Of a stretch of 37,157 nt of DNA, positions 24,232 through 32,158 are shown one piece after another. How positions within the stretch are numbered: position 1 is the first letter of the stretch; each line of letters begins with the position of its first letter. The DNA is taken from assembly GCA_031549965.1 (NCBI GenBank), contig JAVBPB010000143.1, forward strand, positions 1 to 37,157, given 5' to 3'. Origin of the DNA: JAVBPB01 sp031549965 (GTDB lineage Bacteria; Bacillota; Clostridia; Lachnospirales; Lachnospiraceae). The position numbers were made by a program, and so were the translations under genes. Below the pieces are notes generated by a model, which worked only from the letters and a program-made list of their open reading frames with translations, ran no database searches and was not told the origin of the DNA.

Positions 24232-25576
24232 TCTTTATAATAACTTTGGAATGAAACTCTTATCTGTAATTCTAGCATTTATTATCTGGATAGTAATTCT
24301 AAATATTGACGACCCAGCTATTACGAAAACTTTTACTATGCCTGTAGATATAATTAATGAATCAGCTATTTCAACATTAGATAAAGTATATAAGGTGACT
24401 GAAGGAGATGTAATTACATTTACAGTTAGAGGTAACCGATCAAGAATGAATGTTTTACGTGCCACAGATTTTAAGGCAACAGCAGATTTATCAAAGTTAT
24501 CACTAACTAATGCTGTACCTATCGAAATAGAAGCACTTAAATATGCAAATGAGCTTGTAATAACAAAGGGTAAAGTAAATACCATGAAACTTACCTTAGA
24601 AGATAGAGTATCAGCTCAATTTCCAATAAAAGTTAAAACTACTGGAAATGTAACAGAGGGATATGCACTTGGAGATATTTCAGCAAAACCAAATCTAATA
24701 ACCGTTTCAGCAGGAGCTTCCGTTATTGATATAATTTCCGAAGTCCGTGTAGAGGTAGATATTGATAATGCTGATCAAATAATAAATATTAATGCAGAGC
24801 CAAAGGTATATGATAAAAATGGCTATGTAATTGAAGCAAATAACCTGATATTTAGCCAAAGCTCTATTAAAGTATCGGTTGATTTATTAAAGACAAAAAC
24901 AGTAGATTTAATACTTACTACAACAGGAGAGCCGGCAGATGGATATAAAATGACTGGTCTTTTATACGAGCCTAAGCAAATCACTATTGCAGGTATTGAC
25001 GGCAACTTAAAAGATATAAGTTCAATTACAATTAAAAATGACATATCCAATGCAAGTGCAAATATTGAAGAAGAATTAAACATTTCGGAATTTCTTCCTG
25101 AAAATATAAAAATAGCCGATGAAGATCTTCACGTGACACTAAAGGTGCTTATTGAAAAATTGACTACGAAAGAATTAAGTTTTAATATTGATGAAATTGC
25201 AGTTAAAAACATACCAACAGATATGAGGGTGAATTTCATTGAGTCAGGTATAAGAGCTATTAAATTAATTGGATTAAAAAGTGATCTAAACAGTATTGAA
25301 GATAAAAACTTAAATCCATATGTTGATTTAGAAGGAATTAGCGAAGGAAAGCATTATGTAGATGTATTTTTTGACATTAGTGAAAATGTAAAAGTAGTAA
25401 TAAGTCCTCGAGTATTTATTGATTTGACTTCAATATATCCTAATGAAGAACAAACAAGCGAAACTACTTTGGAATCAACTTTGGAAGAAACCACAGAAAA
25501 TACTCAGGAAGAAACTACCCAACAAATTGAAGATACAATAGATGTGGAAGATACAAGTGAAGACATAATTGAATAA
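24209..25576 (+). CDS. cdaR: CdaA regulator CdaR (YbbR-domain protein)
   Basis: A 455-residue protein with one N-terminal membrane helix (about 11-28, starting MKKKLINNLYNNFGMKLLS) followed outside the cell by about four YbbR repeats of 80-90 residues. Family repeat marks such as YALGDISAKPNLITVSA and GYKMTGLLYEPKQITIAG are visible. YbbR proteins bind CdaA in the membrane and modulate c-di-AMP synthesis. The last 45 residues form a low-complexity Thr/Glu tail (TSETTLESTLEETTEN and on), longer than usual for CdaR, possibly a wall-spanning or disordered spacer. The start overlaps cdaA, with GGGGAG in the overlap. Terminated by the hairpin directly behind. Confidence 0.94.
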   Translation: MKKKLINNLYNNFGMKLLSVILAFIIWIVILNIDDPAITKTFTMPVDIINESAISTLDKVYKVTEGDVITFTVRGNRSRMNVLRATDFKATADLSKLSLTNAVPIEIEALKYANELVITKGKVNTMKLTLEDRVSAQFPIKVKTTGNVTEGYALGDISAKPNLITVSAGASVIDIISEVRVEVDIDNADQIININAEPKVYDKNGYVIEANNLIFSQSSIKVSVDLLKTKTVDLILTTTGEPADGYKMTGLLYEPKQITIAGIDGNLKDISSITIKNDISNASANIEEELNISEFLPENIKIADEDLHVTLKVLIEKLTTKELSFNIDEIAVKNIPTDMRVNFIESGIRAIKLIGLKSDLNSIEDKNLNPYVDLEGISEGKHYVDVFFDISENVKVVISPRVFIDLTSIYPNEEQTSETTLESTLEETTENTQEETTQQIEDTIDVEDTSEDIIE

Positions 25577-25585
25577 ATAATTTAT

Positions 25586-25615
25586 AAAAGCATCACATGA
25601 AAATGTGGTGCTTTT
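25586..25615 (+). terminator. Terminator of the cdaA-cdaR operon
   Basis: A 13-bp stem (25586-25598 with 25603-25615, one T·G wobble) is capped by a GAAA tetraloop and ends in four T. Confidence 0.9.
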
Positions 25616-25693
25616 GTGCGTTTAAAGTGAAAAGTCAATTATAGTTATCAAATTAAGAAAGTAAATTTTATAAAATATATTAGGAGGGTCTTT

Positions 25694-26002
25694 ATGGGAG
25701 TAAAGATTAATTTAGGTGACAATTTAATTTATTTAATTGAGGATAAAATAGAAGGAAAATATGATTATTCAGGCAAGATATACATTAGTGAATCATTTCA
25801 AAACAAATATAAAAAAGATGCATATAGTATTGCTTTATGTGCCATTTATCTTATTAATTCTAAAAAGATTAATAAAGTAAAATTTAACTATTATCAAGAA
25901 TTTATGCTTAATAATGACAGTTTTATTATATTGGATGAAGTAGGTTACGTAAAGGCTATGTTAGTAGAAGAATTATTTCCTAAAAATAATTTTATGTCTT
26001 AA
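25694..26002 (+). CDS. Hypothetical protein, 102 residues
   Basis: A small soluble protein that I do not recognise. The ribosome site AGGAGGG before the ATG is excellent, which supports a real gene. The sequence alternates short strands and a helix (KIYISESFQNKYKKDAYSI, then an Ala/Ile-rich helix), with no Cys pair, metal site or signal peptide. It precedes the superoxide dismutase-like gene by 62 bases in the same direction, and no terminator is visible between them, so they may be co-transcribed. Confidence 0.75.
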   Translation: MGVKINLGDNLIYLIEDKIEGKYDYSGKIYISESFQNKYKKDAYSIALCAIYLINSKKINKVKFNYYQEFMLNNDSFIILDEVGYVKAMLVEELFPKNNFMS

Positions 26003-26064
26003 ATATATACATATTTATTTAAAGATGGAAATAAAATAAATATAAAAACATACGAGGTAAGCAT

Positions 26065-26649
26065 ATGCCAATAAAAGAAATGCAATTTGATTATACTAAT
26101 GCAGTAAAAGTTATAAGTAAAGAACAATTTGAAGCACATAAAAAGTTATATCAAGGATACGTAATTAAAACAAATGAAATAGAAAAACTTCTGTTAGCTA
26201 ACGGAGAGTGGCAATTAGCTAATAGTACATATAGCGAATTTAGATGTTTAAAAAGAGGAGAAACTTTTGCTTTAAATGGAGTTATTTTACATGAATTATA
26301 TTTTGAAAATATATCTGGAATTAACGGGTATACAACAAAATATATGCAAGAAAATATTATGCAAAAATTTGGTGGCTATGCTAAATGGAGAAATGATTTT
26401 GTTGCCACAGCAATGGCAAGCAGGGGATGGGTGATTTTTATATATGAGCAAAGAACAAAAAAGTATATGAATATAAGTTTAGATTCTCATGATTTGGGAA
26501 TAATAGCCTTCTCTTATCCATTAATAGTGCTTGATATGTATGAACATGCATATTTTTTTGATTATAAGACAGATAAAGAAAGCTATATAAATAGATTTTT
26601 AGAATGTATTAACTGGGATATTATAAATAAAAGAATAGAGAATTTATAA
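26065..26649 (+). CDS. Fe/Mn superoxide dismutase family protein
   Basis: A 194-residue protein that matches the Fe/Mn superoxide dismutase fold, which turns superoxide into oxygen and hydrogen peroxide. Candidate metal ligands are His25 in EAHKKLYQGYV, His76 in NGVILHELYFENIS, and Asp157 and His161 in LDMYEHAYFFDY; the DxxxEH spacing is the family signature. FGGYAKWRNDFVATA and SRGWVIFIYEQ fit the middle of the fold. It diverges from standard SodA/SodB: the first His is displaced by about one position relative to the usual YV anchor, and the TTHKDG-like segments are missing. No export signal. GAGGTAAG precedes the ATG. Activity is likely but should not be assumed. Confidence 0.78.
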   Translation: MPIKEMQFDYTNAVKVISKEQFEAHKKLYQGYVIKTNEIEKLLLANGEWQLANSTYSEFRCLKRGETFALNGVILHELYFENISGINGYTTKYMQENIMQKFGGYAKWRNDFVATAMASRGWVIFIYEQRTKKYMNISLDSHDLGIIAFSYPLIVLDMYEHAYFFDYKTDKESYINRFLECINWDIINKRIENL

Positions 26650-26660
26650 TTGTTTTATAT

Positions 26661-26709
26661 TACTCAACTTTCAAACATTTCAGATAAAAAGAAATGGGAA
26701 AGTTGAGTA
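26661..26709 (+). terminator. Two-tier hairpin after the superoxide dismutase-like gene
   Basis: A perfect outer 12-bp stem (26661-26672 with 26698-26709) encloses a 6-bp inner stem (2676-81 within 26676-26681, paired with 26691-26696). Only a short T run (CTTTT) follows some bases later, so termination strength is uncertain. Confidence 0.6.
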
Positions 26710-26738
26710 TAAACTTTTATTAATTCATTAACTTTAGG

Positions 26739-26767
26739 TTGCCCAGTTAAAATAAATAGTTTATAAT
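26739..26767 (+). promoter_or_regulatory. Promoter of the hybrid histidine kinase gene
   Basis: TTGCCC (26739-26744), a 17-nt spacer and a perfect TATAAT (26762-26767) lie about 78 bases before the kinase start. Confidence 0.6.
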
Positions 26768-26844
26768 ATATGCAGGTTACTATAATATCTAAAAACTAAT
26801 CCAATATAAAATTATGATTTGAAATACATTAGGAGAATAAATAG

Positions 26845-29592
26845 ATGAAAAAAGAGTTTAAACAAATGTTATTAATGAGGGAATTTACTGAGAAATTAAA
26901 TGATTATTTTGAAAATAATAATAATTTTGATGAAGTTATTGAAAAAATGTTTGATGTATTTTTAATTGTAGAGAATATAGAAAGAATATATTTATTTGAT
27001 GCCAATATAGACGAAAATTTAAAATATTATTCCAGAGAGTTTTCTGAGCATAAAGATAAATATGAGGTTTATGAATTTTTAAGACAGGCTGTTAATACCA
27101 TTAGAAAACTATATAACAATAATCCACTAGTATCACATATGGATGTATTAGAGTATTATAAATATTTTATTGATGACTCTAAAAAAATAAATAGTAAAAA
27201 TGCCATGACCTTCTTTTTAAATGATGATAAAAATTTACTTGGAATGTTTTATATTGAACTTAAAGATGACAAACCTATGACAGATGAAGAGATTCAATAT
27301 ATAGAGGATATCTGTTATAATTATACTAGACTTTTTATTAGCTTAGTTAATTTAAAAGACACAAATGAAAGTGAAAAAACCTTAGAGAGTATACTTGATA
27401 ACATTGATGCATTAATTTATGTTTCGGATATAGAAACAGGTAAGATATTATTTATTAATGAAAAAATGTTAAATGATTTTGAAATTGACAATGTTGTTGG
27501 AGAAATTTGCTATAAAGTATTGCAGTCAGGTATGACTGATGCCTGTAGCTTTTGCCCAGTATTTAAGCTTAAAAATATAGACAGTCCCCCAATAGTTTGG
27601 GAGGAACATAATACTGTTACCAGCAGATATTATCGAAATACAGACAGGCTAATAAAATGGGTTGATAATAGAGTAGTACATATACAGCATTCTGTTGATA
27701 TAACAGATTTAAAACTTCTTGAAATTGAAAAGTCGCATTTTTATGAAACTTTAGAGAAGAAAGTTGAAGAAAGAACAAAAGAACTTATGGAAATGACGGT
27801 TAAAGCTGATGAAGCTAGAAAGCAGGCTGAGGAGGCAACAAGTGCTAAGAGTCAATTTCTTGCAAATATGTCCCACGAAATTAGAACTCCAATGAACTCA
27901 ATAATAGGAATGTCAGAATTATTATTAGCTAAAGTAACCGATTCAGGTCAATTACAATATATTAACGATATTAAAACATCATCTACAGCATTACTTGATA
28001 TTATTAATGATATTTTAGACTTATCAAAAATAGAAGCAGGTAAACTACAAATAATCCCAACTCATTCAGATCTTCATATACTAATTGAAAATATTGTTTC
28101 TATGATTGAATTTTCAACTAAATCAAATAATGTAGAATTTAAATACAATATAGATGAAAATGTTCCAAGATACATTTATATTGATGATGTAAGGCTTAGA
28201 CAGATAATAGTTAATTTATTATCTAATGCGTTCAAATTTACAAGAGAAGGATATGTTAATCTAAATGTAGGATTTGAAAGCGATATAATAACTTTTGATA
28301 TAATAGATACAGGCCTTGGCATTACCAAAGAAAAGATTAATTCTCTATTTAAAGCGTTTGAGCAATTAGATATAAAAAAGAATCGTAATATAAAAGGCAC
28401 AGGTCTTGGCCTTTCGATTACAAAAAGTCTTGTAACCATGATGGACGGCGAAATATTTGTTAAAAGTGAATATGGAAAAGGTTCAACATTCCATGTAAAC
28501 ATTCCATATATAAAAGGTGATGTTACATTAATTGAAAGTATGAACACAAAATTTAACTATATTATGGCACCTGATGCAAAAGTTCTGGTTGTTGACGACA
28601 TAGAAGCAAATCTAAAAGTTGCAAAAGGATTGCTTAATTTGTGTAACATAAAAGCAGATACGGTAATTTCAGGTTTCGATGCTATAGATATAGTAAAATC
28701 CAATGATTACGATATTATATTTATGGATCATATGATGCCGGAACTTAATGGTATAGAAGCAATGAAGGAAATAAGAAAAATATCCGAAAAGCATAAGGAA
28801 ATGTGTATTATTGCATTAACAGCCAACGCTATTTCAGAATCTAAGATGATGTTGTTGGATTCTGGCATGAGTGATTTTTTATCTAAACCAATAGATAAAA
28901 AAGAGTTGGTAAGTATATTATTGAAATGGCTTCCACCAGATAAAATTCAGGGAAATTCTAATGATGACAATTTGCAGGATATAAAACATACAAAAATTTT
29001 AGATGAATTAAGAAAAATTAAAGGTTTAAATATTGATTTGGGAATTGAGCGAATAGGAGGTCAGATCGAGGAATATCTTGAAATGCTTCAAATATTTAAG
29101 AAAAGTATAGGAAAAACCATTGTAAAGCTTAATCAGTATCTAAATAAAAAAAATATGGAGTCATTTGCTATATATGCTCACGGTATAAAAAGCTCATTAT
29201 CTAATATTGGGGCACAGGAGGACTCTGAACTTGCAAAGAATTTAGAGATGGCAGCTAAAGAAAATAACATAGAATTTTGTAGCAGTAATTGTGGTGATTT
29301 CATAAATATATTAAAATATTTTGAAATTGAGTTATCAAGGGTATTTTCCGAGGAGTCTAAAATTGTATCTGACGATAATAGTATTTCTTTGCTTTTATCA
29401 GGTATGGAAAGAATAGTTTCTATTGTTAATGATGATAATCAGGATTTGGCTTTGGTAACTTTGAATGTCATTAAAAGTAATATATATGGAGAATATATTG
29501 ATAATAAGATTAGGGAACTTGAAGAGCAAATTAAGGTGAGGAGCATTGAGGGAGTAAATAGTATTGTTAAGAAAATAATTGAGAGCCTTTAG
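26845..29592 (+). CDS. Hybrid sensor histidine kinase (PAS-HisKA-HATPase-REC-HPt)
   Basis: A 915-residue soluble phosphorelay protein. The N-terminal 1-175 is an unassigned, GAF-like sensor. A PAS domain (about 180-295) holds Cys222 and the CSFC pair Cys234/Cys237, a cysteine pattern seen in PAS domains that may bind metal or sense redox. A coiled coil (about 297-335) leads into HisKA with the phospho-acceptor His344 in SHEIRTPMNS. The ATPase follows, with RLRQIIVNLLSNAFKFT, DTGLGI and GTGLGLSI. A receiver (about 574-695) has acceptor Asp628 in IIFMDHMMPE. An HPt domain has His779 in YAHGIKSS, with an extra helical tail after about 830. There are no membrane helices, so it senses a cytoplasmic signal. 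No separate output regulator is adjacent. Confidence 0.94.
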   Translation: MKKEFKQMLLMREFTEKLNDYFENNNNFDEVIEKMFDVFLIVENIERIYLFDANIDENLKYYSREFSEHKDKYEVYEFLRQAVNTIRKLYNNNPLVSHMDVLEYYKYFIDDSKKINSKNAMTFFLNDDKNLLGMFYIELKDDKPMTDEEIQYIEDICYNYTRLFISLVNLKDTNESEKTLESILDNIDALIYVSDIETGKILFINEKMLNDFEIDNVVGEICYKVLQSGMTDACSFCPVFKLKNIDSPPIVWEEHNTVTSRYYRNTDRLIKWVDNRVVHIQHSVDITDLKLLEIEKSHFYETLEKKVEERTKELMEMTVKADEARKQAEEATSAKSQFLANMSHEIRTPMNSIIGMSELLLAKVTDSGQLQYINDIKTSSTALLDIINDILDLSKIEAGKLQIIPTHSDLHILIENIVSMIEFSTKSNNVEFKYNIDENVPRYIYIDDVRLRQIIVNLLSNAFKFTREGYVNLNVGFESDIITFDIIDTGLGITKEKINSLFKAFEQLDIKKNRNIKGTGLGLSITKSLVTMMDGEIFVKSEYGKGSTFHVNIPYIKGDVTLIESMNTKFNYIMAPDAKVLVVDDIEANLKVAKGLLNLCNIKADTVISGFDAIDIVKSNDYDIIFMDHMMPELNGIEAMKEIRKISEKHKEMCIIALTANAISESKMMLLDSGMSDFLSKPIDKKELVSILLKWLPPDKIQGNSNDDNLQDIKHTKILDELRKIKGLNIDLGIERIGGQIEEYLEMLQIFKKSIGKTIVKLNQYLNKKNMESFAIYAHGIKSSLSNIGAQEDSELAKNLEMAAKENNIEFCSSNCGDFINILKYFEIELSRVFSEESKIVSDDNSISLLLSGMERIVSIVNDDNQDLALVTLNVIKSNIYGEYIDNKIRELEEQIKVRSIEGVNSIVKKIIESL

Positions 29593-29626
29593 TTGGTTGC
29601 TTTATTATTATTTAGGAGGAGATACC

Positions 29627-30967
29627 TTGGATTTATTTGATTATATGAGAGAAAATAATATGAAAACTGAGTCTCCGTTAGCTTCACGGCTTAGACCTAC
29701 TTGCTTAGAGGAGGTTGTGGGGCAAAAACATATAATTGCAAAGGATAAGCTTTTGTATAGGGCTATTAAGGCGGATAAGATTAGTTCTATTATTTTTTAT
29801 GGTCCTCCTGGTACGGGTAAAACTACCTTGGCTAAAGTTATTGCGGCTACTACTAGTGCCAATTTTACTCAGTTGAATGCTACAGTAGCAGGTAAAAAGG
29901 ATATGGAAGAGGTTACTGTTAGAGCTAAGAATGATTTGGGAATGTATGGAAAGAAAACTATTTTGTTTGTTGATGAGATACATCGATTTAATAAAGGTCA
30001 GCAGGATTATTTGCTTCCATTTGTTGAGGATGGAACTATTATACTTATTGGAGCAACTACGGAAAATCCATATTTTGAAGTTAATGGGGCATTGATTTCT
30101 AGATCTATTGTTTTTGAGCTTAAGTCACTTTCTAAGGAAGATATTATGGAGCTTATTAGAAGGGCTGTGTACGATAAGGACAAAGGAATGGGAGTGTATG
30201 AGGCGTTAATTGATGATGATGCATTAGAGTTTTTAGCGGATATTGCTAATGGTGATGCAAGAGCTGCATTGAATGCAATTGAACTTGGAATCTTGACAAC
30301 TGAAAGGAATAATGATGGTAAGATTTGTATTACCTTGGATGTTGCAATGGAGTGTATACAAAAAAGAGCTGTTAGATATGATAAAGACGGTGATAATCAT
30401 TATGATACCATTTCTGCATTTATTAAAAGTATGAGAGGGTCTGATCCGGATGCGGCTATTTATTATCTTGCAAAAATGCTATATGCAGGTGAAAGCGTTA
30501 CTTTTATCGCAAGAAGAATGATGATATGTGCGGCAGAGGATGTTGGAAATGCTGATCCTAATGCTTTAGTTGTGGCAGTTAATGCAGCACTTGCAGTAGA
30601 AAGAATTGGTATGCCGGAAAGTCAGATAATATTATCACAGGCGGTTGCTTATATTGCTACAGCTCCAAAAAGTAATGCGGCGGTTAATGCAATTTTTGAA
30701 GCAATGGAAGTAGTAAAGACTCAAAAGGTAGAAACAATACCACCATATTTAATGGATGCCCACTATAAAGGTGCTGCTAAATTAGGTCATGGATTAGGAT
30801 ATAAGTATGCTCATAACTATAAAAATAATTATGTAATTCAACAATACCTGCCAGATGAATTGAAAGAAAAAGTTTTTTATAAACCAACTAACAATGGATA
30901 TGAAAAAATAATTACAGAACATATGAATAGGATTTATCAAGAAGCAGATACCGATTCTAATAAATGA
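29627..30967 (+). CDS. rarA: Replication-associated recombination protein A (RarA/MgsA AAA+ ATPase)
   Basis: A 446-residue AAA+ ATPase of the RarA/MgsA/WRNIP1 family, which works at stalled replication forks together with SSB and RecA. Motifs are SPLASRLRPTCLEEVVGQ, Walker A YGPPGTGKTTLAKV, Walker B ILFVDEIHRFNKGQQDYLLP, sensor 1 IGATTENPYFEVN, and the C-terminal MgsA block (SMRGSDPDAAIYYLAKML, then AAEDVGNADP). The TTG at 29627 is chosen because AGGAGGA sits 6 bases upstream and it lies just past the kinase stop. The longer frame starting at 29579 would overlap that gene. The first half has more G- and T-ending codons than its neighbours. Confidence 0.95.
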   Translation: MDLFDYMRENNMKTESPLASRLRPTCLEEVVGQKHIIAKDKLLYRAIKADKISSIIFYGPPGTGKTTLAKVIAATTSANFTQLNATVAGKKDMEEVTVRAKNDLGMYGKKTILFVDEIHRFNKGQQDYLLPFVEDGTIILIGATTENPYFEVNGALISRSIVFELKSLSKEDIMELIRRAVYDKDKGMGVYEALIDDDALEFLADIANGDARAALNAIELGILTTERNNDGKICITLDVAMECIQKRAVRYDKDGDNHYDTISAFIKSMRGSDPDAAIYYLAKMLYAGESVTFIARRMMICAAEDVGNADPNALVVAVNAALAVERIGMPESQIILSQAVAYIATAPKSNAAVNAIFEAMEVVKTQKVETIPPYLMDAHYKGAAKLGHGLGYKYAHNYKNNYVIQQYLPDELKEKVFYKPTNNGYEKIITEHMNRIYQEADTDSNK

Positions 30968-30980
30968 AAGGTAGAGTGAA

Positions 30981-32114
30981 ATGGAATTTAAAAAGATGGG
31001 ATTAGTAGATTCTTTGATTAATGGATTAAGCAAAGAAAAAATTAATAAACCTACAAAAGTGCAACATGAAGTGTATAAAAAAATATTGGATGGAAAAGAT
31101 TTAATTGTTCAGTCTGAAACCGGTTCAGGTAAGACGTTAGCATATTTAGTGCCTTTATATGAACGTAAGGATATGGTTGAGAGGGGAAACAAGGTAATAA
31201 TACTTGTTCCTACCCATGAATTGGCTATGCAGGTTCACAGACAAATAGAAAGGCTATCAAAAAACTCAGGCATTAATATAAAATCTACTCCGGTAGTGGG
31301 AAATGTTAATATAGTAAGGCAAATAGAAAATTTAAAAGAAAAACCTCAAATAGTAGTGGGAACTGCCGGAAGGATTTTGGAACTGATTAAAAAGAAAAAG
31401 ATTGGTGCACATTTAGTTAAGACAATAATAATTGATGAAGCAGATAAACTCTTAGATGAAAACAATATTGAACTTACTAAATCAGTAATTAAATGTACAA
31501 TGAAAGAGCGACAGCTTTTGTTATTTTCTGCTAGTATTCCACTAAAAACTATAGAAGCAGCAAAGCTGATTATGAAAGAACCACAAATTATAAAAGCTAA
31601 TGAAAAACTTGAAATACCTAAAAATATTGAGCATATGTATTTTATTGTTGAAAGACGAGACAAGCTTGAAACTATGCGAAAATTATCTAAAATATTAAAA
31701 CCCAAAAAAGCAATGGTTTTCATTAATAAACTTTCGGATATTGAGGAGGCTACTCAAAAGTTAAAATATCATCAATTTAAAGCCGAATGTATTCATGGGT
31801 CAAATATAAAAGCAGATAGAAAAAAAGCAATTGACGATTTTAAGAACGGAAAAATAGAGTTTTTAGTAGCAACTGATATAGCTGCAAGAGGAATTCATAT
31901 TGATAACATTACAACCGTTTTTAATGTAAGTATACCAGAAGAGCCAATAGATTATTTACACAGGGCAGGAAGATGTGGAAGAAATGGTGAAAATGGTCTT
32001 AGCATATTAATAATTACAAAAGAAGAATTGGAAAGAATTAAAAAATATCAAAAATCATTTGGGATTAATATATTGCACAAAAAAATGTATCAGGGTAAAA
32101 TTGTTAAAGGTTGA
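30981..32114 (+). CDS. DEAD-box RNA helicase
   Basis: A 377-residue ATP-dependent RNA helicase for unwinding short RNA duplexes in ribosome assembly or mRNA turnover. It has the Q motif (KPTKVQ), motif I QSETGSGKTLAY, Ia VPTHELAMQ, GG-type VVGTAGRILELI, motif II IIDEADKLL, motif III SAS in LLFSASIP, motif V ATDIAARGIHID and motif VI HRAGRCGRNG. It ends soon after the helicase core, so it lacks the C-terminal RNA-binding tail of CshA or DbpA types. Only 13 bases separate it from rarA, with GAAAGG before the ATG, so the two are co-transcribed. Confidence 0.95.
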   Translation: MEFKKMGLVDSLINGLSKEKINKPTKVQHEVYKKILDGKDLIVQSETGSGKTLAYLVPLYERKDMVERGNKVIILVPTHELAMQVHRQIERLSKNSGINIKSTPVVGNVNIVRQIENLKEKPQIVVGTAGRILELIKKKKIGAHLVKTIIIDEADKLLDENNIELTKSVIKCTMKERQLLLFSASIPLKTIEAAKLIMKEPQIIKANEKLEIPKNIEHMYFIVERRDKLETMRKLSKILKPKKAMVFINKLSDIEEATQKLKYHQFKAECIHGSNIKADRKKAIDDFKNGKIEFLVATDIAARGIHIDNITTVFNVSIPEEPIDYLHRAGRCGRNGENGLSILIITKEELERIKKYQKSFGINILHKKMYQGKIVKG

Positions 32115-32158
32115 TGCATTGTTTATATTAGCATTAAAAATTGAAAGTAGGGATTAAA

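Noticed and set aside
24235..24585. 116-residue antisense frame inside cdaR, and similar antisense frames in the SNF2, kinase and helicase genes
   Set aside because: Each lies fully opposite a gene with clear family motifs and shows no start signal or recognisable protein.
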